From assembly GCA_030624785.1 (NCBI GenBank), contig JAUXJK010000098.1, forward strand, positions 1 through 7,362: DNA of 7,362 nucleotides, written 5' to 3'. The notes beneath the pieces were generated by a model. That model saw only the letters and a program-made list of their open reading frames with translations, had not been told where the DNA came from and ran no database searches. Every line of letters begins with the position of its first letter. Position 1 is the first letter of the stretch. Of the stretch, positions 1 through 6,138 are shown one piece after another. Position numbers and translations under genes: made by a program. This DNA is from Actinomycetes bacterium. GTDB taxonomy: Bacteria > Actinomycetota > Thermoleophilia > Gaiellales > Gaiellaceae.

Positions 1-91
1 GTCAGACGTCACGTACGGCCGCGAATTCGAGGGAGCCGCGGTTTAGAAGGCCGCTACTCGTCCTCCAAGAAACCCATGCTAATCGACCTCT

Positions 92-337
92 TTGGCATCT
101 GGTGAGCAGGCCGTAGACCCTAAGACGACCCTGCTCGCCCCGTTCGCTAACGACGTCGCCGAGTGGCGCCTAGCCAGCGGGATACGTGACGACGCGAGCC
201 TCGTGTTCCCGCGACGAGGAGGTGCCCCGTGGAAGCACCACGACTGGCGAAACTGGGCGAAGAGGATCTTCAGACCGGACATGAACGGCGCCTTCTACTT
301 CAGCACGATCGGCAGCCCTCTGGCACCTCGACGGTAG
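92..337 (+). pseudogene. Tyrosine recombinase (phage-type integrase) remnant
   Basis: The reading frame contains a stretch typical of the catalytic domain of actinobacterial tyrosine recombinases: LLAPFANDVAEWRLASG, then SLVFPRRGGAPW, then HDWRNWAKRIFRPD. In intact proteins this segment lies between the first catalytic Arg region and the HxxR box. The remnant is about 81 codons, against roughly 350-400 residues for a full integrase. It lacks the DNA-binding N-terminus, the catalytic Arg, the HxxR motif and the active-site Tyr. There is an in-frame TAA at 80-82, and I found no recognisable integrase in the other plus-strand frames of 1-91. Similarity fades after about position 283, so the last 18 residues are probably not integrase-derived. 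Even within the fragment, the Lys-Thr stretch before LLAPF seems shortened. The TTG at 92 only marks where the frame opens. It ends 6 bp before the DUF2254 stop codon, tail to tail. It cannot be an active recombinase. Confidence 0.72.
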
Positions 338-343
338 CGCGGC

Positions 344-1651
344 CTAGTCCGTGACTGACGTGCTGCGTGGTGCGCCGAGGCCTTCGGAATCGGCGATCGC
401 CGCGAGTTCCCGCTCCTCGGGTGTTGGGAAGCCTCGCTCAACACTTTGCTCGAGCAGCCGAAGATGGCGCTCGACGGTCGGGCGACGGAAGTCGGGAACG
501 ACGTCGAGGAGATCTTCGAGCAACGCGCGCATCCGCCGCGCGACCTGCATCTGCCCCTCGCCGAACTGGCGGATCTCGGTCAGCGCCGCGTCGAGGTACT
601 CGTCCCAGCGCGGCAGCGGCACGACGAGGCGGACAGCCCCTTCGTCGTCTCGTGCCGCTCCGCTTGAGAGCCGACGGGGACCGAGCAATCGCAGGAGCCC
701 TCCGAGCCGGTCGAGCGCCTGCACCGCTGTGCTCGGGTCGTTGATGGCCGGTGACAGCGCGCGGATCGCGATGTCCACGAGCAAACGAATCGCGTAGAGC
801 GGGTCGCTCTCGAGGGTTCGCTCATCGCTGTAGGCGATCATGCCCTGGAGCCGATTCGCGTCGATGGCCGCGTCGCCGGGAGACACGAGAAACAACGGCT
901 GGCCGAGCGTGATAAAGCTCCCCGGGGTGTGCAGGAGAGCGAGAACAGCGTCGGCCTTTTTCGCCTCATCGACGAGTCCGGTGGTGTGAAAGGTGACGAT
1001 CACGCCTCGCCCGCTGTCGTTGAGAACAACGCGACCGTTCTCACCCGTCGCACCCGGCTTCCACGGCGGCTCCTCCTGCTCACCCTCCTCGAGCAGCGGG
1101 TGAGCGTGACGGATGACCTTCGCACCACGCTTGGCGACCGCGTCAAGCGTCTCGACCTGACGGAGCGTCGTGCTCATGTAACGCATCAGCCAGAGGAGCG
1201 CGACGACGCAAAGCAGCAGGAAGCCCATCGAAAGCCAGACCGACATGTTGGGGACGAAGTCGGGATCATCGGTCGGCGCGATTCTCCCGAGCACGATCAG
1301 GGCGTAGGTGAACGTGAAGACGAACATGCCGATCGCGACCTTGGGCTTCTGCGAAAGCGACCACCACCGCAGGATCCGTGGCGACATCGCCGAGCTTCCA
1401 AACGATTGGCCCGCGATCGAAATCGAGATCGCGATACTCGTGAGCGTGATCAAGCCGGTGGCGATCGCTCCCAGTAGCACCTGAGCTGAGGTGGCGCCGA
1501 AGGTGCGAGGGAACGTGAAGGTCTCGTCGAGCTCGGGCAGGGCGAGCCCGAGCCCGGCCGCGGCAAGCGCGAACAGCAGCGGGACCAGCAGCGAGTTCGT
1601 CCGCACCAGCTCGCGGAGCTTGACTCGGCGTGAATAGGAGAACGGGGTCAT
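344..1651 (-). CDS. DUF2254 family predicted membrane protein
   Basis: The 435-residue product matches the overall design of DUF2254 proteins, a widespread bacterial family of unknown function. Four hydrophobic segments lie near residues 17-39, 57-79, 106-124 and 138-157. Family-like signatures are GQSFGSSAMSPRILR between helices 2 and 3, FVFTFTYALIVLGRI in helix 3, and SPAINDPSTAVQALDRL at about 300-316 in the large soluble C-terminal part. Length is normal for the family. The start chosen is the ATG at 1651, giving MTPFSYSRR followed closely by helix 1. An in-frame GTG at 1714 would add 21 Cys-rich residues that do not look like the family N-terminus. Neither start has a strong Shine-Dalgarno sequence, so the start is uncertain. 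The gene is transcribed divergently from the MBL hydrolase operon. No biochemical role can be assigned. Membrane location is clear. Confidence 0.88.
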   Translation of the reverse strand: MTPFSYSRRVKLRELVRTNSLLVPLLFALAAAGLGLALPELDETFTFPRTFGATSAQVLLGAIATGLITLTSIAISISIAGQSFGSSAMSPRILRWWSLSQKPKVAIGMFVFTFTYALIVLGRIAPTDDPDFVPNMSVWLSMGFLLLCVVALLWLMRYMSTTLRQVETLDAVAKRGAKVIRHAHPLLEEGEQEEPPWKPGATGENGRVVLNDSGRGVIVTFHTTGLVDEAKKADAVLALLHTPGSFITLGQPLFLVSPGDAAIDANRLQGMIAYSDERTLESDPLYAIRLLVDIAIRALSPAINDPSTAVQALDRLGGLLRLLGPRRLSSGAARDDEGAVRLVVPLPRWDEYLDAALTEIRQFGEGQMQVARRMRALLEDLLDVVPDFRRPTVERHLRLLEQSVERGFPTPEERELAAIADSEGLGAPRSTSVTD

Positions 1652-1696
1652 GTCTCGGGGGCCTAGGGCGATGCAGCATGCACCAAATGCAGAACA

Positions 1697-1710
1697 ATTG
1701 CCAGGGCAAT
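1697..1710. promoter_or_regulatory. Inverted repeat upstream of DUF2254 gene (possible operator)
   Basis: ATTGCC and GGCAAT form a perfect 6-bp inverted repeat separated by AG. It lies 45 bp upstream of the preferred DUF2254 ATG at 1651, in the divergent region shared with the MBL operon. The size and spacing would suit a dimeric repressor site or a leader hairpin. No regulator is known, and if translation began at the GTG at 1714 the repeat would be coding. I saw no convincing -35/-10 pair for either gene in 1652-1850. Confidence 0.3.
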
Positions 1711-1835
1711 GCACGCTCCGTAGCTACTGCTGATGGGGTCGTGGCGCTCGCTGATGTCGGGCTTGCTTGTTCGCGGTTAGAAGGACAGAGATCAGGAGAT
1801 CGGGGTAAGTTGCTCTGCCGACAGGCCGACGAACT

Positions 1836-1841
1836 GGAGAG
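1836..1841 (+). promoter_or_regulatory. Ribosome binding site of the MBL hydrolase gene
   Basis: GGAGAG lies 9 nt before the ATG at 1851. The other early in-frame ATG (1872) has AGGAG only 1 nt upstream, too close for normal initiation, so this site decides for the 1851 start. Confidence 0.55.
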
Positions 1842-1850
1842 TGATCTGAC

Positions 1851-2957
1851 ATGGGCACGACAGGTAGGAGCATGTATTTCCCGGGGACGGAGGAGTTAGG
1901 TGCTGACGAGATGCGCGTCGTGTCTTGTGGGACCGGGATGCCCGCGGCCCGGCGAGGTCAGGCGGCGACGTGCTGGCTCGTGCAGTTGGGCAACGGCGAC
2001 AACTTCGTCTTCGACATCGGGTCGGGCTCCGCGGCGAACCTCGCGAGCCTCGCGATTCCGTATGACTCGCTTGATCGGCTGTTTCTGACCCATCTCCACC
2101 AGGATCACGTTGGAGACCTGATCGCGCTGTGGATCGGCGGCTGGACAGGCGGACGCCACCGTGCCCTACACGTGTGGGGACCGAGCGGCGAGAAGCCAGA
2201 GCTCGGCACCAAACACCTTGTCGAGAGCATGAAGAGCACGTACGGCTGGGACTACAACTCCCGGCTCGGCGTCATTCCCTCCGCCGGCGGCGGCCTGGAC
2301 GTCAAGGAGTTCGACTACCGCCAGGAGAACGAGATCGTCTACGAGGAGAACGGCGTCACGATCCGCTCATGGCCGGCCATCCACGCGATCGACGGCTGCG
2401 TCAGCTACAGCGTGGAATGGAACGGCCTGAAGTTCGTCTTCGGCGGTGACACACTCCCGAACAAGTGGTACGTCAAGTACGCGAAAGGCGCTGACCTGGC
2501 CATTCACGAGTGCTTCATGCCTCCGAACCTGATGATGGAGAAGTACGGGTTCAGCCCGCAAGCTGCGCTGAACGTCGCGACCCGCGTCCACACGGTCCCG
2601 GCCGCGTTCGGTGATGTCATGAACAGGGTCCGGCCGCGCATGGCGGTGGCATACCACTTCTTCAACGACTTCGACACGCGCTACCCGATCGAACAGGGCA
2701 TCCGGCTCGTCTACGACGGGCCGCTGACGATGGCCACCGACCTACTCGCCTGGAACATCACCAAGGACGACATCCGCCTCCGCGAGGTAATCGTTGACGA
2801 AGCCGCGTGGCCGACCCCGTCAGGGAAGCCACCGGGCGAGGCAACCCCTTCCGACAAGGTCCCGTTCTCTGACTTCATCACGAACGGCAGACTCGATGTC
2901 AGCGAAACGCTCGACCCACTCCTCAAACAATTCAAGAAAGAGCACGGGCTCGACTAG
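1851..2957 (+). CDS. MBL-fold metallohydrolase, GntH-like (RNase Z/arylsulfatase-type)
   Basis: The 368-residue protein has the full set of metallo-beta-lactamase-fold ligands. HLHQDH at 81-86 is the HxHxDH motif. His178 lies in PAIHAIDG, Asp200 in FGGDT, His219 in AIHE and His269 in AYHF. The spacing and the IHE and terminal His motifs fit the RNase Z/arylsulfatase branch, so a dinuclear zinc hydrolase is expected. From memory, the N-terminal YFPGTEELGADEMRV, the QAATCWLVQLGNGD segment, the GGWTGGR and VWGPSG blocks and NKWYVKYAKGADLAIHE match the family named after GntH of cyanobacterial guanitoxin clusters. That family is broad, and no other guanitoxin gene is visible, so the substrate is unknown. 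No signal peptide is seen, so it is probably cytosolic. Residues 300-368 form an extra, hydrophilic C-terminal tail. It begins a probable three-gene run with the ZIP transporter and an MscS channel. Confidence 0.9.
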   Translation: MGTTGRSMYFPGTEELGADEMRVVSCGTGMPAARRGQAATCWLVQLGNGDNFVFDIGSGSAANLASLAIPYDSLDRLFLTHLHQDHVGDLIALWIGGWTGGRHRALHVWGPSGEKPELGTKHLVESMKSTYGWDYNSRLGVIPSAGGGLDVKEFDYRQENEIVYEENGVTIRSWPAIHAIDGCVSYSVEWNGLKFVFGGDTLPNKWYVKYAKGADLAIHECFMPPNLMMEKYGFSPQAALNVATRVHTVPAAFGDVMNRVRPRMAVAYHFFNDFDTRYPIEQGIRLVYDGPLTMATDLLAWNITKDDIRLREVIVDEAAWPTPSGKPPGEATPSDKVPFSDFITNGRLDVSETLDPLLKQFKKEHGLD

Positions 2958-3001
2958 AGTCGCCAGCTCGTGAGTTCTTCGACTAGGGCATAGCTCGTGG
3001 G
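2950..3001. repeat. Degenerate tandem repeat spanning MBL stop and ZIP start
   Basis: Two boxes occur twice in the same order: TCGACTAG at 2950-2957 and 2979-2986, and AGCTCGTG at 2965-2972 and 2992-2999. The copies are shifted by 29 and 27 bp, so the junction looks like a decayed tandem duplication. The first copy contains the MBL stop codon and the second contains the GTG start of the ZIP gene. The first copy also overlaps a small inverted repeat, CGACT-AG-AGTCG (2951-2962). Confidence 0.6.
2985..2988 (+). promoter_or_regulatory. Weak ribosome binding site of the ZIP gene
   Basis: AGGG lies 8 nt before the GTG at 2997. It is modest but is the only purine-rich element at a suitable distance. 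The first transmembrane helix begins within a few codons, which supports this start. Confidence 0.4.
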
Positions 3002-3725
3002 TGAAGCCGCACTTTGGGGATTCATCGCCGCCTCGTCGCTGCTCGTCGGCGCGGGGATCGCGTTCCGGTTCAACCTGAGCGCGCGCGTGGTCGGGCTGGT
3101 CATGGCGTTCGGCATCGGCACGCTGATCTCGTCCGTCTCGTTCGAGCTCGTCGTTCCCGCCCTGCAGGAGGTCGAAGTAGGAGAAGTAGCGCTCGGTCTG
3201 CTGGTCGGCTCGCTGGTGTTCTTCGTCGGCGACCTGCTGATCGATCGCATCGGCGGTCACGGACGCAAGAACCCTGAGGGCAGCGAAGGGGGCTCGGGCA
3301 CCGGGATCGTCCTGGGGACCGTGCTGGACGGGATCCCCGAATCGGCCGTGCTCGGCATTGCGATCGCGGCCGGTGAAGGGGTGAGCGCGGCGCTGGTCGC
3401 AGCCATCTGGATATCGAACCTCCCGGAATCGCTCGGCTCGAGCGTAGCTCTACTGAAATCGGGCATGGACAAGGGCAAGGTGCTCATGATGTGGGTGGCG
3501 ATCGTCGGCGTATCGGCCCTCTCCTCGGCCCTTGGCTACCTGATCGTGGACAAGAGCGGGACGCTCACGGGCGCGCTTGTGTCCGCGTTCGCTGCCGGAG
3601 CGTTGCTGACGATGATCGCCGACGAGATGGCCCCGGAGGCGTTCAAGAAGAGCGGGAAACTCACCGGCGTCGTCGTCACGTTCGGATTCATTCTCGCCGT
3701 CGGGCTCACCGGCCTCGACATGTAG
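2997..3725 (+). CDS. ZIP family divalent metal transporter, atypical metal-site motifs
   Basis: The 242-residue polytopic protein has about eight hydrophobic segments, normal for prokaryotic ZIP permeases, which typically move Zn2+, Fe2+ or Mn2+ into the cytosol. A soluble Gly/Ser-rich loop near residues 86-104 (GGHGRKNPEGSEGGSGTG) sits where ZIP proteins carry their cytoplasmic His-rich loop, but it has a single His. Helix 4 contains VLDGIPES (109-116), corresponding to the HNxPEG motif. Helix 5 contains WISNLPESLG (138-147), corresponding to HExPHE. A later DEMAPEA (209-215) resembles the conserved C-terminal DEMIPE-like block. Thus the Pro-Glu cores are kept while the canonical histidines are replaced by Asp or Asn. 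The GTG start follows an AGGG element. It lies 39 bp after the MBL stop and 50 bp before the MscS gene, suggesting co-transcription. Metal specificity cannot be read from the sequence, and transport itself is inferred from family. Confidence 0.86.
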   Translation: MGEAALWGFIAASSLLVGAGIAFRFNLSARVVGLVMAFGIGTLISSVSFELVVPALQEVEVGEVALGLLVGSLVFFVGDLLIDRIGGHGRKNPEGSEGGSGTGIVLGTVLDGIPESAVLGIAIAAGEGVSAALVAAIWISNLPESLGSSVALLKSGMDKGKVLMMWVAIVGVSALSSALGYLIVDKSGTLTGALVSAFAAGALLTMIADEMAPEAFKKSGKLTGVVVTFGFILAVGLTGLDM

Positions 3726-3775
3726 ATAGAAGCCCGGTTTCCGCGGTGTTCCGCTAGCCGCCGGTGCTGACATGA

Positions 3776-4654
3776 TTGGGCGCCGTGGGTCGGCTGCCAC
3801 TTCTTTTCGCGTTCAGGGACGTGGATGGGATCATTGACACGTCCGAGGTGTCGAACACCGACGTTCTGGTCGCTGTTGTCGTGGCTGGGGTCACTCTGGT
3901 CGCGGCAGCGATCATTGGTCGCGTTACTCGCCGGTACCTAGGCCGGCCCGACACAAGTTCGCTTCAGCTGGTCGGGCTGGCAGCCCGTTCGGCCAGGTGG
4001 GTTGTGATCTTCGTTGGAATGGCCTGGTCGCTCAGCTTCGTGGGTGCAGACCTCGGCTGGTTCGCCATCACGATCGTTTTCGTCGTGGTGGTCGCTGTCC
4101 TGGCGGCGAAGCCGATGCTGGAGAAGTTCGCCGCGGGCGTCGCGCTGACGTCGCGACCAGCGTTCACGGTCGGAGACGAGATCGGGATCAAGGACTACGA
4201 GGGTGAGGTGCTCGAGATCACCGGGCGTAGCACCGTGCTCCGCCTCCGCGACGGTAGGCGAGTACACATCCCGAACACCGAGGTCGTGGACGAGACGATC
4301 GTTGTGTACACCACCGACCAGCAGCTACGCACCTCGATCGAAGTCGAGGTCGAGGCGCGCCACCCACTCGAGGCCGTCGAGCGCGTGCTGCTCGAGGCTC
4401 TCGTCGGCACAGAGGCGGTTGCTGCAGCTCCGGCGCCGCGAGTCCGTGCACGGCGCTTCGGGGAAGACTCGGTCGCGCTCTCGGTGCGCTTCTGGCACGA
4501 CTCCGGGCTGGAAGCCACGACTGAAGCTCTCGACCAGGCAATGCGGGCAATGTCTACGGCACTCGGCCGAGCAGGTATGAGCCTCGCGTCCGGGTCGATG
4601 GTCGTCGAAGTGCGCCGCGGCAGCGAGTCCGAGTCACTGCCGACAACCACCTAG
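3776..4654 (+). CDS. MscS-type mechanosensitive ion channel, divergent pore helix
   Basis: The product (292 residues from the TTG at 3776) has three transmembrane segments near 28-50, 74-93 and 95-120. The MscS beta domain follows: PAFTVGDEIGI (128-138), then VLEITGRSTVLRLRDGRRVHIPNTEVVDE (145-173, the usual turn leading to PN), then an alpha/beta C-terminal domain ending near 281. MscS channels are homo-heptamers in the inner membrane that release ions and solutes when tension rises. Aligned on AAG in the pore helix, this protein has Val-rich VFVVVVAVLAAKP in place of the Gly/Ala-packed helix, with Lys-Pro where E. coli MscS has Gln112-Gly113. Start choice is uncertain: TTG 3776 has no clear Shine-Dalgarno, and GTG 3785 or GTG 3821 (preceded by AGGGA) remain possible. 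It follows the ZIP gene by 50 bp and converges with the ClC gene. Conductance is not guaranteed given the pore changes. Confidence 0.86.
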   Translation: MGAVGRLPLLFAFRDVDGIIDTSEVSNTDVLVAVVVAGVTLVAAAIIGRVTRRYLGRPDTSSLQLVGLAARSARWVVIFVGMAWSLSFVGADLGWFAITIVFVVVVAVLAAKPMLEKFAAGVALTSRPAFTVGDEIGIKDYEGEVLEITGRSTVLRLRDGRRVHIPNTEVVDETIVVYTTDQQLRTSIEVEVEARHPLEAVERVLLEALVGTEAVAAAPAPRVRARRFGEDSVALSVRFWHDSGLEATTEALDQAMRAMSTALGRAGMSLASGSMVVEVRRGSESESLPTTT

Positions 4655-4688
4655 CCGGTCCGCCACCGCCACTCCCCCGGGGCTGCGC

Positions 4689-5978
4689 CTAGCCTGCCGC
4701 TGCCTGTTCGCCAGAGCCGCGCTGTTGAAGCTTCGTGATCACGCCGGTGCCCGAGATGAGGATGTAGGCAACGACAACCGCTATGAGAATCGGCGTGAAC
4801 TGCAGAATCCCCACTCCGGTGAGCAGACCGGCGAGGAGCACCATCGTGAACGGGGCAGGGACAATCGCGGCGGGCACCGCGGCCAGCATGGCCGTGAACG
4901 CGAGCGCAATTGGCAGGTCGGGCACGATCATGTTGGCTGCGATGCCCGCGGTGCCGCCGATGAAGAACGCCGGGAAGAGCGGGCCGCCGATGAAACCGGT
5001 GTTCACGCCGATCGCGAACGCGACCATCTTCCCTAACACGAGCATGACGAGCATTGCTGTCCCGAGGCTCTGCGCGTCTTGGATCACCGTCGCGAGCTGA
5101 GCCGTCCCGGTGAAGAGGGTAAGTGGAAGGATGACCGCGATCACACCGAAGGCGATCCCGCCGATCACGGGCCGTAGGATCGTCATGCGGTCGAGCGGTG
5201 TCGTCAGGCGCTTCGTCACGCCGATCGTGACGGCGAGCAGCAGAGCAATGGCGGCGGCCACCAGGCCGAGGACGACGCCCGCGAGCAGTTGCCAGCTCTC
5301 GAACTCGTAGTCCGGCAGGTCATAGGCGCCGAGGAACACCGTTCCCATGATCGGGAAGAAGATCATGAACCCAATCGACGAGGCGACCGCGCCTCCCATG
5401 ACCACGCGAACCAACTGCTTCCCGCCGGGCCGCGCGAGATCGATGATCAACATCGTCGCCAGGAACGGCGCCGAGAGTAGACCGCCGAACGCCCCCGACA
5501 TGCCATTCAACGTGTTCGTGCGCTGAATCTCGTCCTTGAGATTTCGCCACTTCGAGAACCAGGTGGCGAAACCCCCGCCCATCGCGCCGAGCGCCGCCTC
5601 GGGCCCAAGGCTGGCGCCGCCGATCAGAGACACCGCCGAGACAACGACTGTCCCGGGCACCGGCTTTGGCTCCACGTACTGCTCGCTGGCTTCCTGGATC
5701 AAGCCATCGCTACGGGCCGGCATCCGAAAAGCGACACGTAAAAGGCCGACCGCGAGCCCGGCCCCGGCCGTGACTGCGATCCACCACAAGTGGCCGTCGA
5801 ACCAGCCCGTCGCCTCCTCGTCAAGCCAGAGGTCGCCGATCTCGATGACCTTGAGAAACGCGAGGCCGGCGAACGCGCCGACAATCCCGAAGATCACCGC
5901 GTAGCCGATGATCGCCCAGAAGTCCCTGTCCGCCGCGAACGGCTCCTTCGCTGGGTTCTCTCTAGTCTCTTCGCTCAC
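4689..5978 (-). CDS. ClC-family chloride channel / anion transporter
   Basis: The 429-residue protein has the size and roughly ten or more hydrophobic segments of bacterial ClC proteins, which work as homodimers in the cytoplasmic membrane. Recognisable ClC elements are SDGLIQEAS at 90-98 (position of GSGIP), IGGASLGPEAALGAMGGG at 119-136 (GxEGP block), LNGMSGAFGGLLSAPF at 157-172, and GFIGGPLFPAFFIGGTAG at 328-345 (GxFxP block). The classical gating Glu of GREGP is Leu here, and a Glu follows the Pro instead. This SLGPE pattern is, from memory, shared by a YfeO-like bacterial subgroup. No CBS domains are present. The GTG at 5978 was chosen because GGAGGG lies 4 nt upstream and the first helix follows shortly. 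The frame stays open to 6125, but that would add 49 non-ClC residues reaching nearly to the divergent MscS gene. Whether it is a channel or an exchanger, and its anion, cannot be decided. Confidence 0.9.
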   Translation of the reverse strand: MSEETRENPAKEPFAADRDFWAIIGYAVIFGIVGAFAGLAFLKVIEIGDLWLDEEATGWFDGHLWWIAVTAGAGLAVGLLRVAFRMPARSDGLIQEASEQYVEPKPVPGTVVVSAVSLIGGASLGPEAALGAMGGGFATWFSKWRNLKDEIQRTNTLNGMSGAFGGLLSAPFLATMLIIDLARPGGKQLVRVVMGGAVASSIGFMIFFPIMGTVFLGAYDLPDYEFESWQLLAGVVLGLVAAAIALLLAVTIGVTKRLTTPLDRMTILRPVIGGIAFGVIAVILPLTLFTGTAQLATVIQDAQSLGTAMLVMLVLGKMVAFAIGVNTGFIGGPLFPAFFIGGTAGIAANMIVPDLPIALAFTAMLAAVPAAIVPAPFTMVLLAGLLTGVGILQFTPILIAVVVAYILISGTGVITKLQQRGSGEQAAAG

Positions 5979-5982
5979 GATT

Positions 5983-5988
5983 CCCTCC
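5983..5988 (-). promoter_or_regulatory. Strong ribosome binding site of the ClC gene
   Basis: Reading the minus strand, GGAGGG is followed by AATC and the GTG at 5978. This strong Shine-Dalgarno fixes the start well inside the longer open frame that extends to 6125. Confidence 0.7.
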
Positions 5989-6018
5989 AACTCATCGATC
6001 ACAGAGACTGCGGGCGAG

Positions 6019-6047
6019 AGAATCGCACACCGACGAGGTTGCGTCAA
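6019..6047 (-). promoter_or_regulatory. Candidate sigma-70-type promoter for the ClC gene
   Basis: On the minus strand, TTGACG (6047-6042, five of six matches to TTGACA) is followed after exactly 17 nt by GATTCT (6024-6019, three of six matches to TATAAT, including the key second A and final T). Transcription would start near 6011, leaving a 5' leader of about 33 nt before the GTG at 5978. Spacing and -35 are good and the -10 is weak. No comparable pair was found for the plus-strand MscS gene. Confidence 0.4.
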
Positions 6048-6057
6048 AACCGTTCCG

Positions 6058-6078
6058 CGGTGCCCGCCGCCGGCACCG
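6058..6078. promoter_or_regulatory. Inverted repeat between ClC and MscS genes
   Basis: CGGTGCC and GGCACCG are perfect 7-bp arms around the 7-nt spacer CGCCGCC. The element lies just upstream of the ClC -35 candidate and 64 bp before the MscS ATG. It could be an operator shared by both divergent genes, or a GC-rich hairpin in the MscS leader. There is no T-tract, so a terminator is unlikely. Confidence 0.45.
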
Positions 6079-6093
6079 ATGGCTGACAAGCTG

Positions 6094-6103
6094 TGTCGCG
6101 ACA
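6094..6103. promoter_or_regulatory. Perfect 10-bp palindrome upstream of MscS gene
   Basis: TGTCGCGACA is a perfect palindrome 39 bp before the ATG at 6143, in the same divergent region as the longer inverted repeat. It is a candidate protein-binding site. Ten-base palindromes do occur by chance in GC-rich DNA. Confidence 0.3.
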
Positions 6104-6131
6104 ACCAACTCACTCGTGGACGCAAGACCTC

Positions 6132-6138
6132 AAGGAGG
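6132..6138 (+). promoter_or_regulatory. Strong ribosome binding site of the second MscS gene
   Basis: AAGGAGG lies 4 nt before the ATG at 6143, nearly the full anti-Shine-Dalgarno complement. It excludes the in-frame upstream start at 6116, which would place the ribosome binding site inside the coding region. Confidence 0.75.

Noticed and set aside
929..1477. Plus-strand open frame of 182 codons inside the DUF2254 gene
   Set aside because: Arg/Asp/Glu-rich shadow translation without recognisable fold. The opposite strand encodes a consistent four-helix membrane protein.
1715..1850. Possible -35/-10 pairs for the MBL operon (for example around 1762-1800)
   Set aside because: TTGCTT and TTGTTC hexamers are present, but no acceptable -10 follows at 16-18 nt, so no promoter is claimed.
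1851..2957. Calling the MBL protein RNase Z or a beta-lactamase
   Set aside because: It shares ligand motifs with RNase Z-type proteins but has a long distinct N-terminus, GGWTGGR/VWGPSG blocks and a C-terminal tail that fit the GntH-like family better. No secretion signal is seen, as would be expected for a beta-lactamase.
2820..3260. Minus-strand open frame across the MBL-ZIP junction
   Set aside because: Antisense to two well-supported genes, with a charged, low-complexity product and no ribosome binding site.
3726..3775. Hairpin between the ZIP and MscS genes (GCGG-TGTT-CCGC)
   Set aside because: The stem is only 4 bp with no T-tract, which is not enough to call a terminator or attenuator.
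4655..4688. Possible bidirectional terminator between convergent MscS and ClC genes
   Set aside because: Only CCCCGGGG and a 4-bp GGCT/AGCC stem are present, with no T-tract on either strand.
5979..6125. N-terminal extension of the ClC protein to the ATG at 6125
   Set aside because: The 49 extra residues resemble no ClC segment, would cross the inverted repeat and promoter candidate, and would compete with a much stronger ribosome binding site at 5983-5988.
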